From the NCBI RefSeq assembly GCF_963678635.1, contig NC_087062.1, positions 27,306,833 through 27,370,832 of the forward strand: DNA of 64,000 bases, written 5' to 3'. Positions 1-10,842 of this stretch are shown here, in pieces. Every line of letters starts with the position of its first letter. Position 1 is the first letter of the stretch. The notes under the pieces are model-generated. The model saw only the letters and a program-made list of their open reading frames with translations. It searched no databases and was not told the origin of the DNA. Position numbers and translations under genes: made by a program. The DNA is from Symsagittifera roscoffensis. Its lineage: Eukaryota > Xenacoelomorpha > Acoela > Convolutidae.

Positions 1-2368
1 GCTCATAATGGTCCAAAAAAAGCATTTCAAAAACATATAAAGACCACAACCTTAAAAAAAACTGGAATAGTTGAGTCGCAGTTTCTAATCGCTCACATAA
101 ACTCAGATGCGGTAAAATTTCATCGAACACTAACAGTCACAGGATAATCAGCCGAAAAAAAAATTTCTGACAGGGATTGAAAAAACCGAACACTTGTGTC
201 CGTTTCAGTTCATTAAGCCTACAACCGGAAAAAGAAGAAGAAAGCACGCAGCTTAAATTTTCCTAAATTTGGCTGAATTGTGTCGCAAGGAAAAGGCTGA
301 AGAAAAAGGCTGAGAATGCTAGGAAAAAGTGAAATGATTATCACAATTCGGCCAAGTTGAAAATTAGCAAACCTGCATATTCTCTTTTGAGCTATTTTTT
401 CAATAATTGAGCTTTGGGTTTAAATTTTTTTGGAAAGTTGAAACACATTGCGTCAAAAACAGGAAATTAACAAATCAAAATGGATCTGAATTTAGCAGGC
501 AGAAGTAGTCCTTCACCGTTTTTGGCAGTCGAATCACATTTTTTTGTTTTCCACTTAGTACAGAAAATCCCCCTATAAAATAAATCTCTAATAGAGCACG
601 GCACTTTGAAGAAGCTGATCAATGAATTTGGTTTATATCGGTAAAACTGGTGAAAACTAAAAAAAAAGTGATTGTCTGCCTGTAATAAAAAATGATATAT
701 TTTTTACTTACCTAATTTCTTTTTCTTCACACTTCTCAAGATTATTCTGCTTTCAGCTTAAAATAACGTAGTTAGTCTATATTACAATGCTCTTTTACTT
801 TTTTAGCAAACAATTTTTGTCAAATAGTTAAATCAGTTTGGTAAACCAAAATCACCAAATCTTTGATCTGTTTGCTTGAAAAACAAGTATTGAAAAAAAA
901 TGCTATACTCTTTGCTCTGTCGCCAGAAATACAAGCCTCTATTATTAAACAATTTGTGTGTTATTTTAGCAAAAAAGAATTCAAAATCTGGATTTTCTGT
1001 GTTTTAGCAAAAAAACTTGTCTTTTAATACGTTCTTTTAGATTTTGTTATGAGGATGTCATAAAGTCAAACAAATTTGAGAAGTTTTTTGAATGTTATTT
1101 TGCAAAAATTAGCTTTATTAATTGTTCTAACACGTGTTAGTTGTTGCAATAAGTAACATTTTTGCAAGTTTTTTTTTATCAATTCAATTGAAGTTTTTGA
1201 GTATAATCAATTGCTTGTTTTTAAATAAATAGTTCCATTCTGTGATTTTGATTAATGAGTTTTTCAGAGCAAATGTCTGGAAATCTTATTCCAAACGCTA
1301 TCATGCAGGAATTTGAATTTTTAATATCTTTTAAAAAAAGAAGAAACAAAGAATAGTGCTGAGGAGTTTTGACATCTTTGGAGTTCGGGTAGGGAATAAA
1401 AAAATTCTTTAAAATTTTATCATACGACTTTTTGACTAATTTGTGAATTTTCTAGAATAAATAAAAAAATTTTGTTGTCAGGTGTAACTCAGCAACAAGT
1501 TTAAAGCTTGGATACTCAAAGTCTTTGATTGAGTAACAGTCCTCAAAAAGGCCTTTACTTAGTCGGAGAAATCTAATTTGTACCATTTCAACGTCCAGAA
1601 AGTTATAAAAAAAGAAAGAGTCAAAATTTTTTTCATCAATTAAGATCTAATTCAATCAGGAAGTCACCGGAATATTTTGTTTTTTCTTATAGAGTAACAC
1701 AAAAAAGCTCTTTAGAGTAACACAATTTTTTCAAATAATAATTTTTTTAACCCAAATACATGTTTAGGAACCAAAGTTGTGTCTTGAGTTCTGATTGGAT
1801 TACAGTTTCTCTGGAAAATTCTACAAATTCCGTCATTAAATTCCATTTGCGTAGGCAATGACGTCACTTCTACAACAAGACTGATGTCCCTTCCTATGAA
1901 ACATACATGCTCGAAGAAATCTCAGTTATTTTCATCTCTTCGAAGTCAAATAAATGAATCAATTTTTAATGAACCAGTTTGATTGATATAGCTTTTTCAT
2001 AAACAGAAGACTATTTTGATTTGAAAAATAGTGGATACTTTATTCTGGGAAATAGTTTCGGATGAAAGGCGCAATTCTGATTGGTTAGTATCAACAGAGA
2101 AAAAATCTGTTTTATGATTAAAATTGGAATACTTTGACGAAATAGAAAACACATTTCCTATAACAATCGGTTCTAATTGGTTCGTATCGAAAATGATTAA
2201 AAATCACTAGCAAACGAATCTCTATTCTGCTAGGTGGATTTTTCTTTTAATTTAAACAAATTGAACTATTTTCATTCAAATTTTCCTTGAATTTAGACAA
2301 TGGGTTTACTCATAATTAAATTCAGTTTTTTCCTTGAATTTTTGAAATCTTTCAATGTAAATAGAACA

Positions 2369-2387
2369 CCCCCCCCCCCCCCCCCCC
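2369..2387. repeat. Poly-C tract (19 C)
   Basis: A run of 19 consecutive C residues in otherwise AT-rich DNA. Comparable runs occur at 38082-38103 (22 C) and 25043-25056 (C), and as G runs at 24368-24381 and 25486-25500. Such runs are length-unstable, and their assembled length may be unreliable. Confidence 0.9.
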
Positions 2388-2639
2388 AAATATTTGTTCT
2401 CAAGTTCTTTCTTTACTTACTGAGATGCCTCCGCTGAAAAAAAAAAGAGATAGTTGCCTTGAGTATGGCAGAGACTTTACATGTAACGATGCGTCAAGAC
2501 ATCATAAAGGTTTTCTACAGGTCTAAACGAAAAATTCACTTCAAAATTAGAAATTTAGGGATAAAATAAAAATATATAGTTATATGGATCAGATTTTTTT
2601 CCTGAAATTTCTTAGCAAATGGGGTTTTCGGTGCAAATT

Positions 2640-3760
2640 TTACTTTGGAGTAATAAACGATCTTTGAATTGATACAGTTTTACATATAAAGCCCGAACTC
2701 CGAGTGAACTTTTTGTTCGAAATGGATTCAATTGGAAAATGGTAGATCAAACAAAAACCAAAAAAAACCTAAGATGAAATTTTTTGACAAAAAAAGTAGA
2801 AACTCAGTTAAATTTTTAGAAGTTTTGAGATCATTTTGCTTCAATCAGGCTGTGAGTTATAACTTAGGAAAAAATCAAACATAAAAACCGTCAAGTAAGT
2901 ATACTTATATGTAAATTATCAAACCTTTTGTTATGCATCGATGAATTATGTAAAGCTAGATGAAAAGTCACATGTCTTAAGGCAATTTTCTTTCAAATAG
3001 ACACAACTTCGAGAAAAAAATTGTTCGATTAATTGATACAGTTTTTCCACTATAGTATCTTTTTTTTAAAAAAAGATCAAACAAAAATAAGACTTTAAAA
3101 AAACAAATTCACTTCAAGACACACACAGAATAATATGTATATAAGAGTGAACCAAACAACATCACTTCAAAAAATATATTAAGAATTAAAATAAGGTTCT
3201 CAGTAAAAAAGGATTTTTGATGCTGAATTTGCTTCGAATTAGTAATTGTTTGCCAAAAGGTGACATATTTCCATCTAAAAGTCGAGTTTTGTGTAAAATG
3301 ATATTCAAATTGGATTGGAAAACACTCAAATTAGGAGGTGGTAGATCAAGCAGAAACCGAAAATTAAAATTTTGAAATTTACAGGATTATTTTAGTTGTA
3401 ATATATTTCAATTAAAAGTGAAATTGCGAAAAAAAAAATTGCGGGCCTTTAGGTTCTGAATAGTAGCCTACGAAAGAAATGCAAAGCAAAACTTTCAGGT
3501 ATAGAAAACGATGAGATTTTTAATGGGTAATTTAATTCTATCGTTTTATGAATTAAGAAAGATCATGGAAAGCTTGGAGTTGTCAAGCAGAATTGCTTTA
3601 ACCTAACTTGGGAGAAGAAACGATTGATTAATTGATACAATTTTACCACCCAATGACTTTTTAGTGTTAAGTTTCATGCTAAAACAACTCTTTTAGAAGA
3701 ATATAGATGAAGCAGTAATCACAAATCTGCGGTCAAGTTTTTTATTTGCTTGAATTGTCA
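2640..3760. repeat. Degenerate repeated blocks
   Basis: The phrase ATTGATACAGTTTT recurs near 2657, 3031 and 3636. A second phrase, GTAGATCAA followed by an A-rich run, recurs near 2742 and 3342. Spacing is irregular (about 370-600 bp) and divergence is high. This looks like an old duplicated or transposon-derived segment; no coding frame is shared between the copies. Confidence 0.3.
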
Positions 3761-4694
3761 AGAAAAACTACTAAAAGCTCCGCTGTAGAGCTCTGTTTCT
3801 GGTAAAAGCGTATAAATATTGAAATTTAAATAAAAACAAGTTACAGTTTTTTAAATTCAAGTTAAAAAATTGCTTCAGATCTTTTTCATATACGAACCTA
3901 GGATGAGAATTGTCATAAATAAACTTGGATAAAATTTAGGTTTGTGGTAAATTAGCTGAAAATTGTACATTTCTCAAAAATCATTTCAATTGATTTTTTC
4001 CTTGGAATTAAAAATTTTGACTTTTTAGACGAAACTTGTTTAATCCTTGATAAAAATCCAATTTTGAATGAGATCACAAAAAAGTTCAAAAAGGATAATG
4101 AAATTGATTTTTGAACTGATGTTCTCCACAACGTAGAAATCGTGTGGTACAGAGAAAGAGTAGCGAAGTAGAGATAGAGCCTAAAAAAACTAAGTTTTGT
4201 ACAGATTCTGACTCCAATTTGATGACTTGTAAATAACAGTTTGCAAACTATGTTTTTGTCAATTTTTCCGAAAACTCGGTAGCTTCAGCTGCGTTTCAGT
4301 TAGTTTTCAGATTAGTTTCAGCTATATAGAGAACTGTTTTAAAAATTAAAATTGTCTAGTAAAACTGTCAATAGGTCAAATTATATTGAATCTTATCGTA
4401 TTTTGAAGTTTTTTTTTAGAAAAAATCTCAGTTCGTTGACAGAAATTTTTAAATTTTGTGCAAAAACTATTACCATTGTCCTATCATGAAACCAAACACT
4501 AAGTTCAAGACCTTCATTCCATAATCTAAACGTAATCAACTCTTCATATTTACCAATCAGATAACGTGCACAGAGATTTCTCCTATCATTACCTATCTTA
4601 TTATAACCTTATCATTACCACACCATGAAACCTTACCAATTCTCATCCCCAGTTAATATATAGTAGACTATATAACCAATGTTATCACATAGCA

Positions 4695-4737
4695 TGGGAG
4701 ACTGGAAATCTATATGGTTGGTATATGGGGTCTCCCA
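4695..4737. other. Perfect 8-bp hairpin
   Basis: TGGGAGAC at 4695-4702 pairs with GTCTCCCA at 4730-4737 around a 27-base loop. It lies in an AT-rich segment just ahead of a C-rich stretch. The function is unknown, and it may simply be a transposon end. Confidence 0.3.
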
Positions 4738-5299
4738 GGCGCAACCCTCTTCCAACTTCATCATTAACATCTACTACTAACAAATACGGATTTTTCTGAT
4801 GCCTTTTACACAAATGCCCAACCTAAATTTTGAAACTAGATATTTCTCCTCACATTTGTTCTCAAAATATTTGATGAACGAGTCTTTAGAAGCCAATGTG
4901 GAGAAAAAATCTAAGCTCCAAACATCAACTATTTACAAACCTCACAGCCTGTGCATCAATCTATTCAATTTTGATGCTGTTAATCCCCATAAAACTTTGA
5001 GCTGTTGTTTGGGAGTGTTGAAAGATCAATCTAACATGGCAATTTGGAACGACGTGATTATTTTCTCAATACGTAGACATAAGACTAACACCTGCGCACC
5101 GCTTTTGTTTATTCTATAATAAAAAACTGTTCATGTGGATGGCGTTGAAGATTTACGAACCTAAAAGTTACTCCTAGGGGTTGTGATTGGTTGGTCTGAG
5201 TTCCACTTATTTTCGTTCTCCGTCTCTAGCTATTTTACTTATCCTAAACAATTTAGTTGTTCGACAATGCGTTGTTGATTATTAATTCGCCAAAAAGTA

Positions 5300-6597
5300 C
5301 CCGCACCGAAGTTTCTCCGATTATTATCCATTATCTGGCGATTTTGAGGTCGAACCAAAAGTTATTCTTTTAATTATCAATTATCTGGTAATTTTGTGGT
5401 CGCAGAGTGAAATAATCGATTATATGGAGAAAACAATCCATTAAAAAGCTTTATTTTTATGTCGATTATATTGGAATTTTAATAGATTATAATAGATTAA
5501 AATTTAAACAAAATTGATATAAAATTTTTCAAATGTTTAGTTGCCTAAGCATGAAAATGTAAGATTTTTAGCAACAAAACAAGCTTTTAAGTAATTTTCG
5601 AACTGAATTTCAAGTTTTGTTACGTGTCTTGTTCTTACATCAGTCTGTGCGTTTCGAGACCTCACTCTATCCCATCAGAACTCGAAATAATAAATTTGAT
5701 TTGATTGGGCGGGATGAGCGGCAGGTATGAAAAATGACTTAACTCAACAAAAAAGACTTCGTAAATTTGTTTAATTTGCATCGTATTGTAATGGGGGAGT
5801 TGGATAATGTATTTTAGAATAAGTCCTGAAATTCTTTTTTGTTAAATAAAGTCATCTTTCATGCCTGCTGCCAATCAGACCCATATTTGATTTGGTGAAT
5901 ACCAAATCAAAGAGCTGGGTCAAGTGAATTATTAGACAAATCTATGAAATTATGAGCTCAAATCTGGTTTATATTGACAAAATTCTTGAATTTTTACATA
6001 TGTTTTGCACAAAATCTGATTTACTATAATGATATTTTGCATTTTGTTGCATATTTTGGGTGCCGAAAATCTCGTTTATATTGATGATTTTCATGATTTG
6101 TGTCTTTTTGTGTGAATTCAACTTTTGCTTTGAGTTTTCAAATAGCATGTTTTTAAGAAGAGAAAAATCAATTTTTCTGACAATATAATCAAACTTTTTG
6201 ACGACATAATCGATTTTATTGCAATTTTATGGCGATAGCAACAGTTTTTGTTGCAATTTTATGGCAGTTTTAAGGCGTAAACAATAGATGTTTTGCAATT
6301 TTATGGCAAAAACAATAGATTTTACTGCAATTTTATGGCGAAAGCAATCGATTTTATTGCGATTTCATGACAATTTCAGGGCAAAAAAATAGATTTTATT
6401 CTGACTATGTGGAGATAAAAAAAAACATTTTAGTGGAATTACAAGGCAATATATTCTTGATGAAAATAAACTATTTTCTTTCTATTATAATAGAAAATGT
6501 TGCTTAAATTGGTTACTCATAATCGATTATAATGGCAATATTTTCGGCAATATTTTCTCATTATAATCTATTTTTATCCGAGAAACTTCGGTGCGGG
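5300..6597. mobile_element. 1.3-kb TIR element (CCCGCACCGAAGTTTCTC family)
   Basis: The left end at 5300-5320 reads CCCGCACCGAAGTTTCTCCG. The right end, inverted at about 6578-6597, reads CCCGCACCGAAGTTTCTCGG, giving a near-perfect 20-bp terminal inverted repeat. The interior is very AT-rich, is full of TTATAAT/ATTATAA words and has no transposase frame, so the element is non-autonomous. Between about 6215 and 6400 the phrase CAATTTTATGGC recurs several times as a loose tandem repeat. I could not identify a target-site duplication. Similar ends occur at 25691-25951 and near 14960, 19620, 20490, 22003 and 58353. Confidence 0.65.
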
Positions 6598-7162
6598 ATC
6601 AACGTCACTTCCAAAATCAAAAACTTAGAAAGCACAAAAATTTCCTACAAAAAAGAATCGAAAAAAAATTGATTGTCTTTAGAAAAATTATAATGGTTTG
6701 TTTAATTTTCTTGTATTTTTCTTCAAAAACTGCTGTTCCATTTTCCTGTTTTACTAAGACTGTCGAAAATGCCTAAGTTGAAGTTTTTTGTTCAGATTCT
6801 TTTATCACACCATGCAAAAAAACACGACACTAAAATGAAGGAAAAGAGTTTGTGTGTTTTCTAGGACTATGATCAAAACATTATGTGCTACTTGAACAAA
6901 AACTGCTACAAACCTTTTCGTAACTCAGATGCGTCAACAACCAATTATTCTCATTTCTGCCGAAGGAAAACTGTTATAATTTTTGCAATTGAAATCTCTC
7001 CAACAAGAAACCGAGTTTGTTTAGAAAAAACTAACAGAAAGTTCAGGTCAAACTTTCGATTGCAAACTATTCACCGTTTTGGAACGAATAATAAAGAGGT
7101 CAGGTCAAATGTTTGATTGCAACCTATAACCCTTTGTGTATTCAACGTCCAAATAACATTTT
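6598..7162. other. No gene recognised
   Basis: An AT-rich interval between the TIR element and the retroelement remains. It contains a short direct repeat (GGTCAAA, then a T-rich word, then TTGCAA) near 7048 and 7099. Open frames here are under 80 codons and show no domain. Confidence 0.5.
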
Positions 7163-7990
7163 TTGTTCCACTGGCCGAATAAAGCGCATTTCACAAAGCA
7201 TCATGTAATTTTGGACTGTCGTCAGTCCTTAGTATTCTTGTTTAACCGTCATTTTCACAGCGGGCATCAATATCAAAGTTTTCATCCTTTGCTTTCTGTG
7301 ACTCAATTGCTCTTAGTGGTACTCAAATTGCGTTCCTTTATCCAGATCATTGGAAATTGGTCCTGTCATATTCCGTATGAGAAATGCCGCTCCCGTAAAA
7401 CCGACGAAGTCGGATCTACCGGCTTTTGGGGATGAGCATTCGAGCGTTTGAAGTTGAGGCAACCACACTTCGCCAGTTATAGAGGAGATTACTTTGATCA
7501 AAATCATGAATTCAACCGGCGCAGCTCGGACAAAACGTAGACAATCTTGTTCAGCTGTCTAACTGCCCGAACCCTTCAAATTGGAATCGTAACCTCCTTA
7601 GATACAAGCGCTTCTTTGATGGGCATAGAGCAATTTATCGCGCACTGCGGTATATCGTCTGTCTTTTGGTCCGACAACGGGACCAATTTACTCGGCGCGG
7701 AAAACGGTCTGCTTTTATGCAAGTGTGAGTAGAGTAAGCGCGTCTCATCCCTCCTGGAACACAAGGTGATAAAAATGAATTTTAATCCACCAGGAGCCGC
7801 AAAATAACGTTGCCTGCTCCACCTTTTTCGTACCTCGTCCACTCGAATAGCTCGCTCTGGTCATTCTCCGTGTGGGGAGGAAGATTTTTACGCTGAAGTA
7901 AATAACGCCTTGAAGCCTTAAAGTCAAACTAAAATGCCGTTCATGAAAAGAACTGATGGCCTCGACGCCAAAATAGTCGCCCACTGGCAT
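7163..7990 (+). pseudogene. Decayed BEL/Pao-type integrase fragment
   Basis: Three plus-strand frames together resemble the integrase of BEL/Pao LTR retrotransposons. At 7190-7260 there is an H-x3-H-like zinc-binding segment (RHFHSGHQ). At 7547-7732 a catalytic-core stretch has the typical order of an ARTL-like start, a SLDTSASLMGIEQF block and SDNGTNLLGAE, which carries the second catalytic Asp. Near 7775 a phrase NFNPPGAA matches the region before the catalytic Glu. Frameshifts and stops separate the pieces, and no LTR or reverse transcriptase is seen nearby. The identification rests on motif order. The sequence is clearly different from the complete BEL/Pao copy at 45942-55680, so it is another lineage or a much older copy. 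It is not expected to be functional. Confidence 0.7.
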
Positions 7991-8823
7991 TGAGACCCAG
8001 GTTCTTTTTTCCCCAGTCCCTATTGTTTCATAGATATTTTCAGTTTAAGTAGTTTGTAAAGTAAATCGTTGGAAAATGGGCAGATCATCCCCCACAGACA
8101 GTTATTTTTTCTCTTTGTCCTTTTTTCTCTGATGAAATTCAAAAACTACAAATTCTTCTCGTTTAAGGGTTGGTTTCTATACTTGTTTAGATTTCATAAG
8201 TTGTCGTTAAACTGAGCACTATTTTTGACTATCCGCTCAAAGCTGAATTTGTTTGTTTGCTTTCTTCGCAATTTCTGAAAACTTTTTTAAGAAAAAAAGA
8301 GGGAATATGTATATACAGTCTCACTGCCGTATAATTCAGCCAGGGTTAGCTGGGAAGTCATGAGTCCACTTCTTGCAAAGTTTTGGGATTAAAAAGATTT
8401 AGAGAGAAAGCGTAAACGTAAACAAAAATAGTGTATAGCTAAGCATAAGCAACAAACAAATTTGTTTCAAAACAGAAAGATTGAAAAAAAGTATAAAACC
8501 CAAAAAAGAACAGTAAGAAAACAGTAAGAAACGTAACTGAAAATTTTTATATTGTTTTGCCGACAATATATGGTTCGTTTTTCGTGTTTGATGTTACTTC
8601 AGATTGGTTTATTGGTTTATATCATCCCTGATCGACAGATCAAGTGTCTTGGTTGTTGGTTAACTACGCTCCCTTGAGTGTTGTTTGAGTTTTTAGGCAC
8701 GTTAATAATGTTTTTGCCGGTGACGGGAGGGTAGTGAGACAACTGGACAGACATCATGAAAAACAACCACAACGACATGTAAAGAAGGGTAAAGTAATTT
8801 TAAATAATGACAAATACTAGGTT
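7991..8823. other. No gene recognised
   Basis: A mixed AT-rich interval between two retroelement fragments. It could contain remnants of an LTR, but I could not find a matching second copy or convincing boundaries. Confidence 0.4.
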
Positions 8824-9535
8824 ATGTCACGCGTTATTTATCATCTATCCTCCGTTTTAGAATTTTTTTTAGAAATTTCGAACCAACAGATAAACCCCGA
8901 AACTTGTAGATATCCGAATTTTTTCCGAAAGAGCATCGGCACAAAGAACTACTACGATCTAATCAGTTTCAATCATACAATGGCAAAGGCGTTGATGGAA
9001 AGGTCGCAGGTGGCACAGGCCCACTCAAACAATTACTACCCTCAACCGAATGGCTTCATTGAAAGGCAAATTCGCACACTAGTATCCATGTTGAGGGTTT
9101 ATTGATCACAATAAATGGACGACTGCGACAGTCACTATCCCGAATTTGAAGTGAGAAAGACGGCATCGCAAACCTAAGTACATGACATGATCAGAAAGCA
9201 ACAAGAGCTGATTCACTTTTGCCGACGAAACACACAGCAGGCACAAATTAAAAAGAACAGGAGACTCAAAAAAAATGATGGCTGACGCCAAAGCATTGTC
9301 CGTGAGAGACTACGTTTGGGTCTTCCAAGAGGTGGTTCCCTCAAAAGGAACCAAAAAGTTGCTGAAGAAATAGCGTGGTCCATTTCAGATTAATGAAGTA
9401 CACCAAGTTGGTCGCTTTTGTCGATTGAGCTCCGGACGCGCTGATCATTATGAGAACATCAAATCACACAATGCCTCCTCGGAAGACTGGTGCATCCCAG
9501 CTTATATGCATGAGTATGACTACTTGATATGAGAT
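8824..9535 (+). pseudogene. Ty3/gypsy integrase, C-terminal half, decayed
   Basis: The frame at 8824-9105 ends with the phrase YYPQPNGFIERQIRTLVSML. This is the catalytic-Glu region of Ty3/gypsy integrases (consensus around YHPQTNG-x2-ER). After an in-frame stop the reading continues through VRDYVWVF (the GD-x-VWV-like motif of the C-terminal domain), then a KLL-x-RGPF-x-I-like segment near 9360 and an HYENIK-like phrase near 9450. Stops occur just after 9105 and near 9370, so this is a relic. The upstream protease, reverse transcriptase and RNase H are not present in readable form. Confidence 0.75.
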
Positions 9536-9938
9536 GGTAAATGAGGTGATAAAAGACTATAATCTGCCACTGGACTTAGAAATAACTGAGCGAGTGGAAA
9601 TTGACGACGAAACCCTTCCTTATGCCGAGGAGGACTGTAATGACCCAGAGCAAACTGAAGTCGACAAAGGAATAGAACCTGACTTTCCCTTGAATATGGA
9701 AACACGACATAGCCAGAAGAGAAGAGATAATAAAAAACACAACCATTATGGTAATGACTTTATCGTGGACAGAATCACACTAAATAGCATAAAGGATTCG
9801 GTACTAGGACAAGATGAGATAATGGTCTTGCAGGACATCGAACTGCTGTTGATAGATAAAGAGACTGGATCGGCCATCGGTCAGAGCAGAAAGTGGAGTT
9901 CGAACCGAAAATGGAACGACTGCATGAACAAGAATTGA
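9534..9938 (+). pseudogene. Gypsy pol tail (acidic C-terminus), 134 codons
   Basis: An open frame directly after the integrase remains. It is acidic at first (EIDDETLPYAEEDC) and then basic (RHSQKRRDNKKHNHYGNDF), a layout common at the C-terminus of Ty3/gypsy Pol polyproteins. The frame begins within a few bases of the upstream frame's stop, suggesting the two were once continuous. Downstream of 9938 the coding character continues for about 60 bases in another frame. No enzymatic domain is visible. The assignment depends mainly on its position after the integrase. Confidence 0.45.
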
Positions 9939-10020
9939 CAAATTTGCGGGTGCTCGAATGGCTCCAAGATCTGCCTAGAGATCCAAACGAGACAGTCTTG
10001 ACGGTTGCGAATTAATCCAG

Positions 10021-10842
10021 CATCAAATACATCAGTCACGACAACACTCAATCCAACTGAGTCGTACCAGATGGAAATAATGCATTCCTGAAGTTAACCT
10101 CAATATGCTCGGTCCCAAGAGATTTGTCCCAGGAGTGGGGTTAGGATTTAAAAACTGAAACCGGCAAGGGAAACAGGAGAACTAGAGACGGAGGCAGAAA
10201 ACCCAAAAAGCCGACTTAAAAATATGGTATAATTATATCGATTTTTTTTTCTAAGAGTACCGAGCAAATCCCGAAATTTTAGTGCTGGCATTAATCCGAG
10301 TCAGGAATTTCCTGGTCGAAAGAGGAGTGACCTGGCTCTCCGTACCAGTTTATGAACCGAATAGGAGAAAACTAGATCCCAGATAGTTATATGCTCTAGT
10401 TTCTAGATTTTCTCGGAAACGGATATAGAACCCAATTAGCACAAGAAATTTTATTTAAGCATATGCTAACGTCTCGGTTAGGATAAGGAGCTTTTCTGGT
10501 AGGTTAATTATTTTGCAATTACGATTTAAGCATTGTAAAAGGTTTGAAATATTAGGTTTTATTTTGCTATTTTTGGTAGAATTATGTTAATTTGTGGCAT
10601 GGTCGTTTTTTGGGGTTTGTGTATAGTTAAGATCACGTAGTGGTTGCCTGGTTGGGTTTGATGTTGATATGCGGACTGGTGTCACAGACGCATAGGTGAC
10701 AACATCAAATCTTTTTAAGTTGACATAAATGAAGGTGGACAATCCACTCTGGTGCTAAATTTTGGATCAAGGCAAGAAATAGTTCAATTGAATGTTTTTA
10801 GAAAGACACGATTGACGTTGTGACTTGTCATTTAGATTGTGA
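10021..10842 (+). other. Candidate LTR-like interval with primer-binding-like site
   Basis: This interval lies between a gypsy pol end and gag-like sequence. A purine-rich run near 10130 (CCAGGAGTGGGG) could be a polypurine tract. TGGTGCTAAATTTTGGAT at 10750-10767 has the TGG start expected of a tRNA primer-binding site. An order of pol end, LTR, then gag would fit two tandem elements sharing one LTR. I found no second LTR copy in the window to prove it. Confidence 0.3.

Larger units (their letters stand above)
1..5299. other. AT-rich stretch, no gene recognised
   Basis: No long open frame, splice-bounded exon or RNA gene is recognisable here. The longest frame, about 106 codons at 4799-5119 (+), has no recognisable domain, and I do not call it. 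The stretch holds poly-A/T runs, one poly-C run, loosely repeated blocks between 2.64 and 3.76 kb, and a short hairpin near 4.7 kb. It could be intergenic DNA or a very long intron. Confidence 0.6.

Noticed and set aside
4799-5119. 106-codon plus-strand frame as a gene
   Set aside because: No domain, signal peptide, splice context or codon pattern supports it; AT-rich DNA easily gives a frame of this size.
6215-6400. CAATTTTATGGC repeats as a CRISPR-like array or telomere-like repeat
   Set aside because: Repeats are degenerate, irregularly spaced and lie within an AT-rich TIR element of an animal genome.
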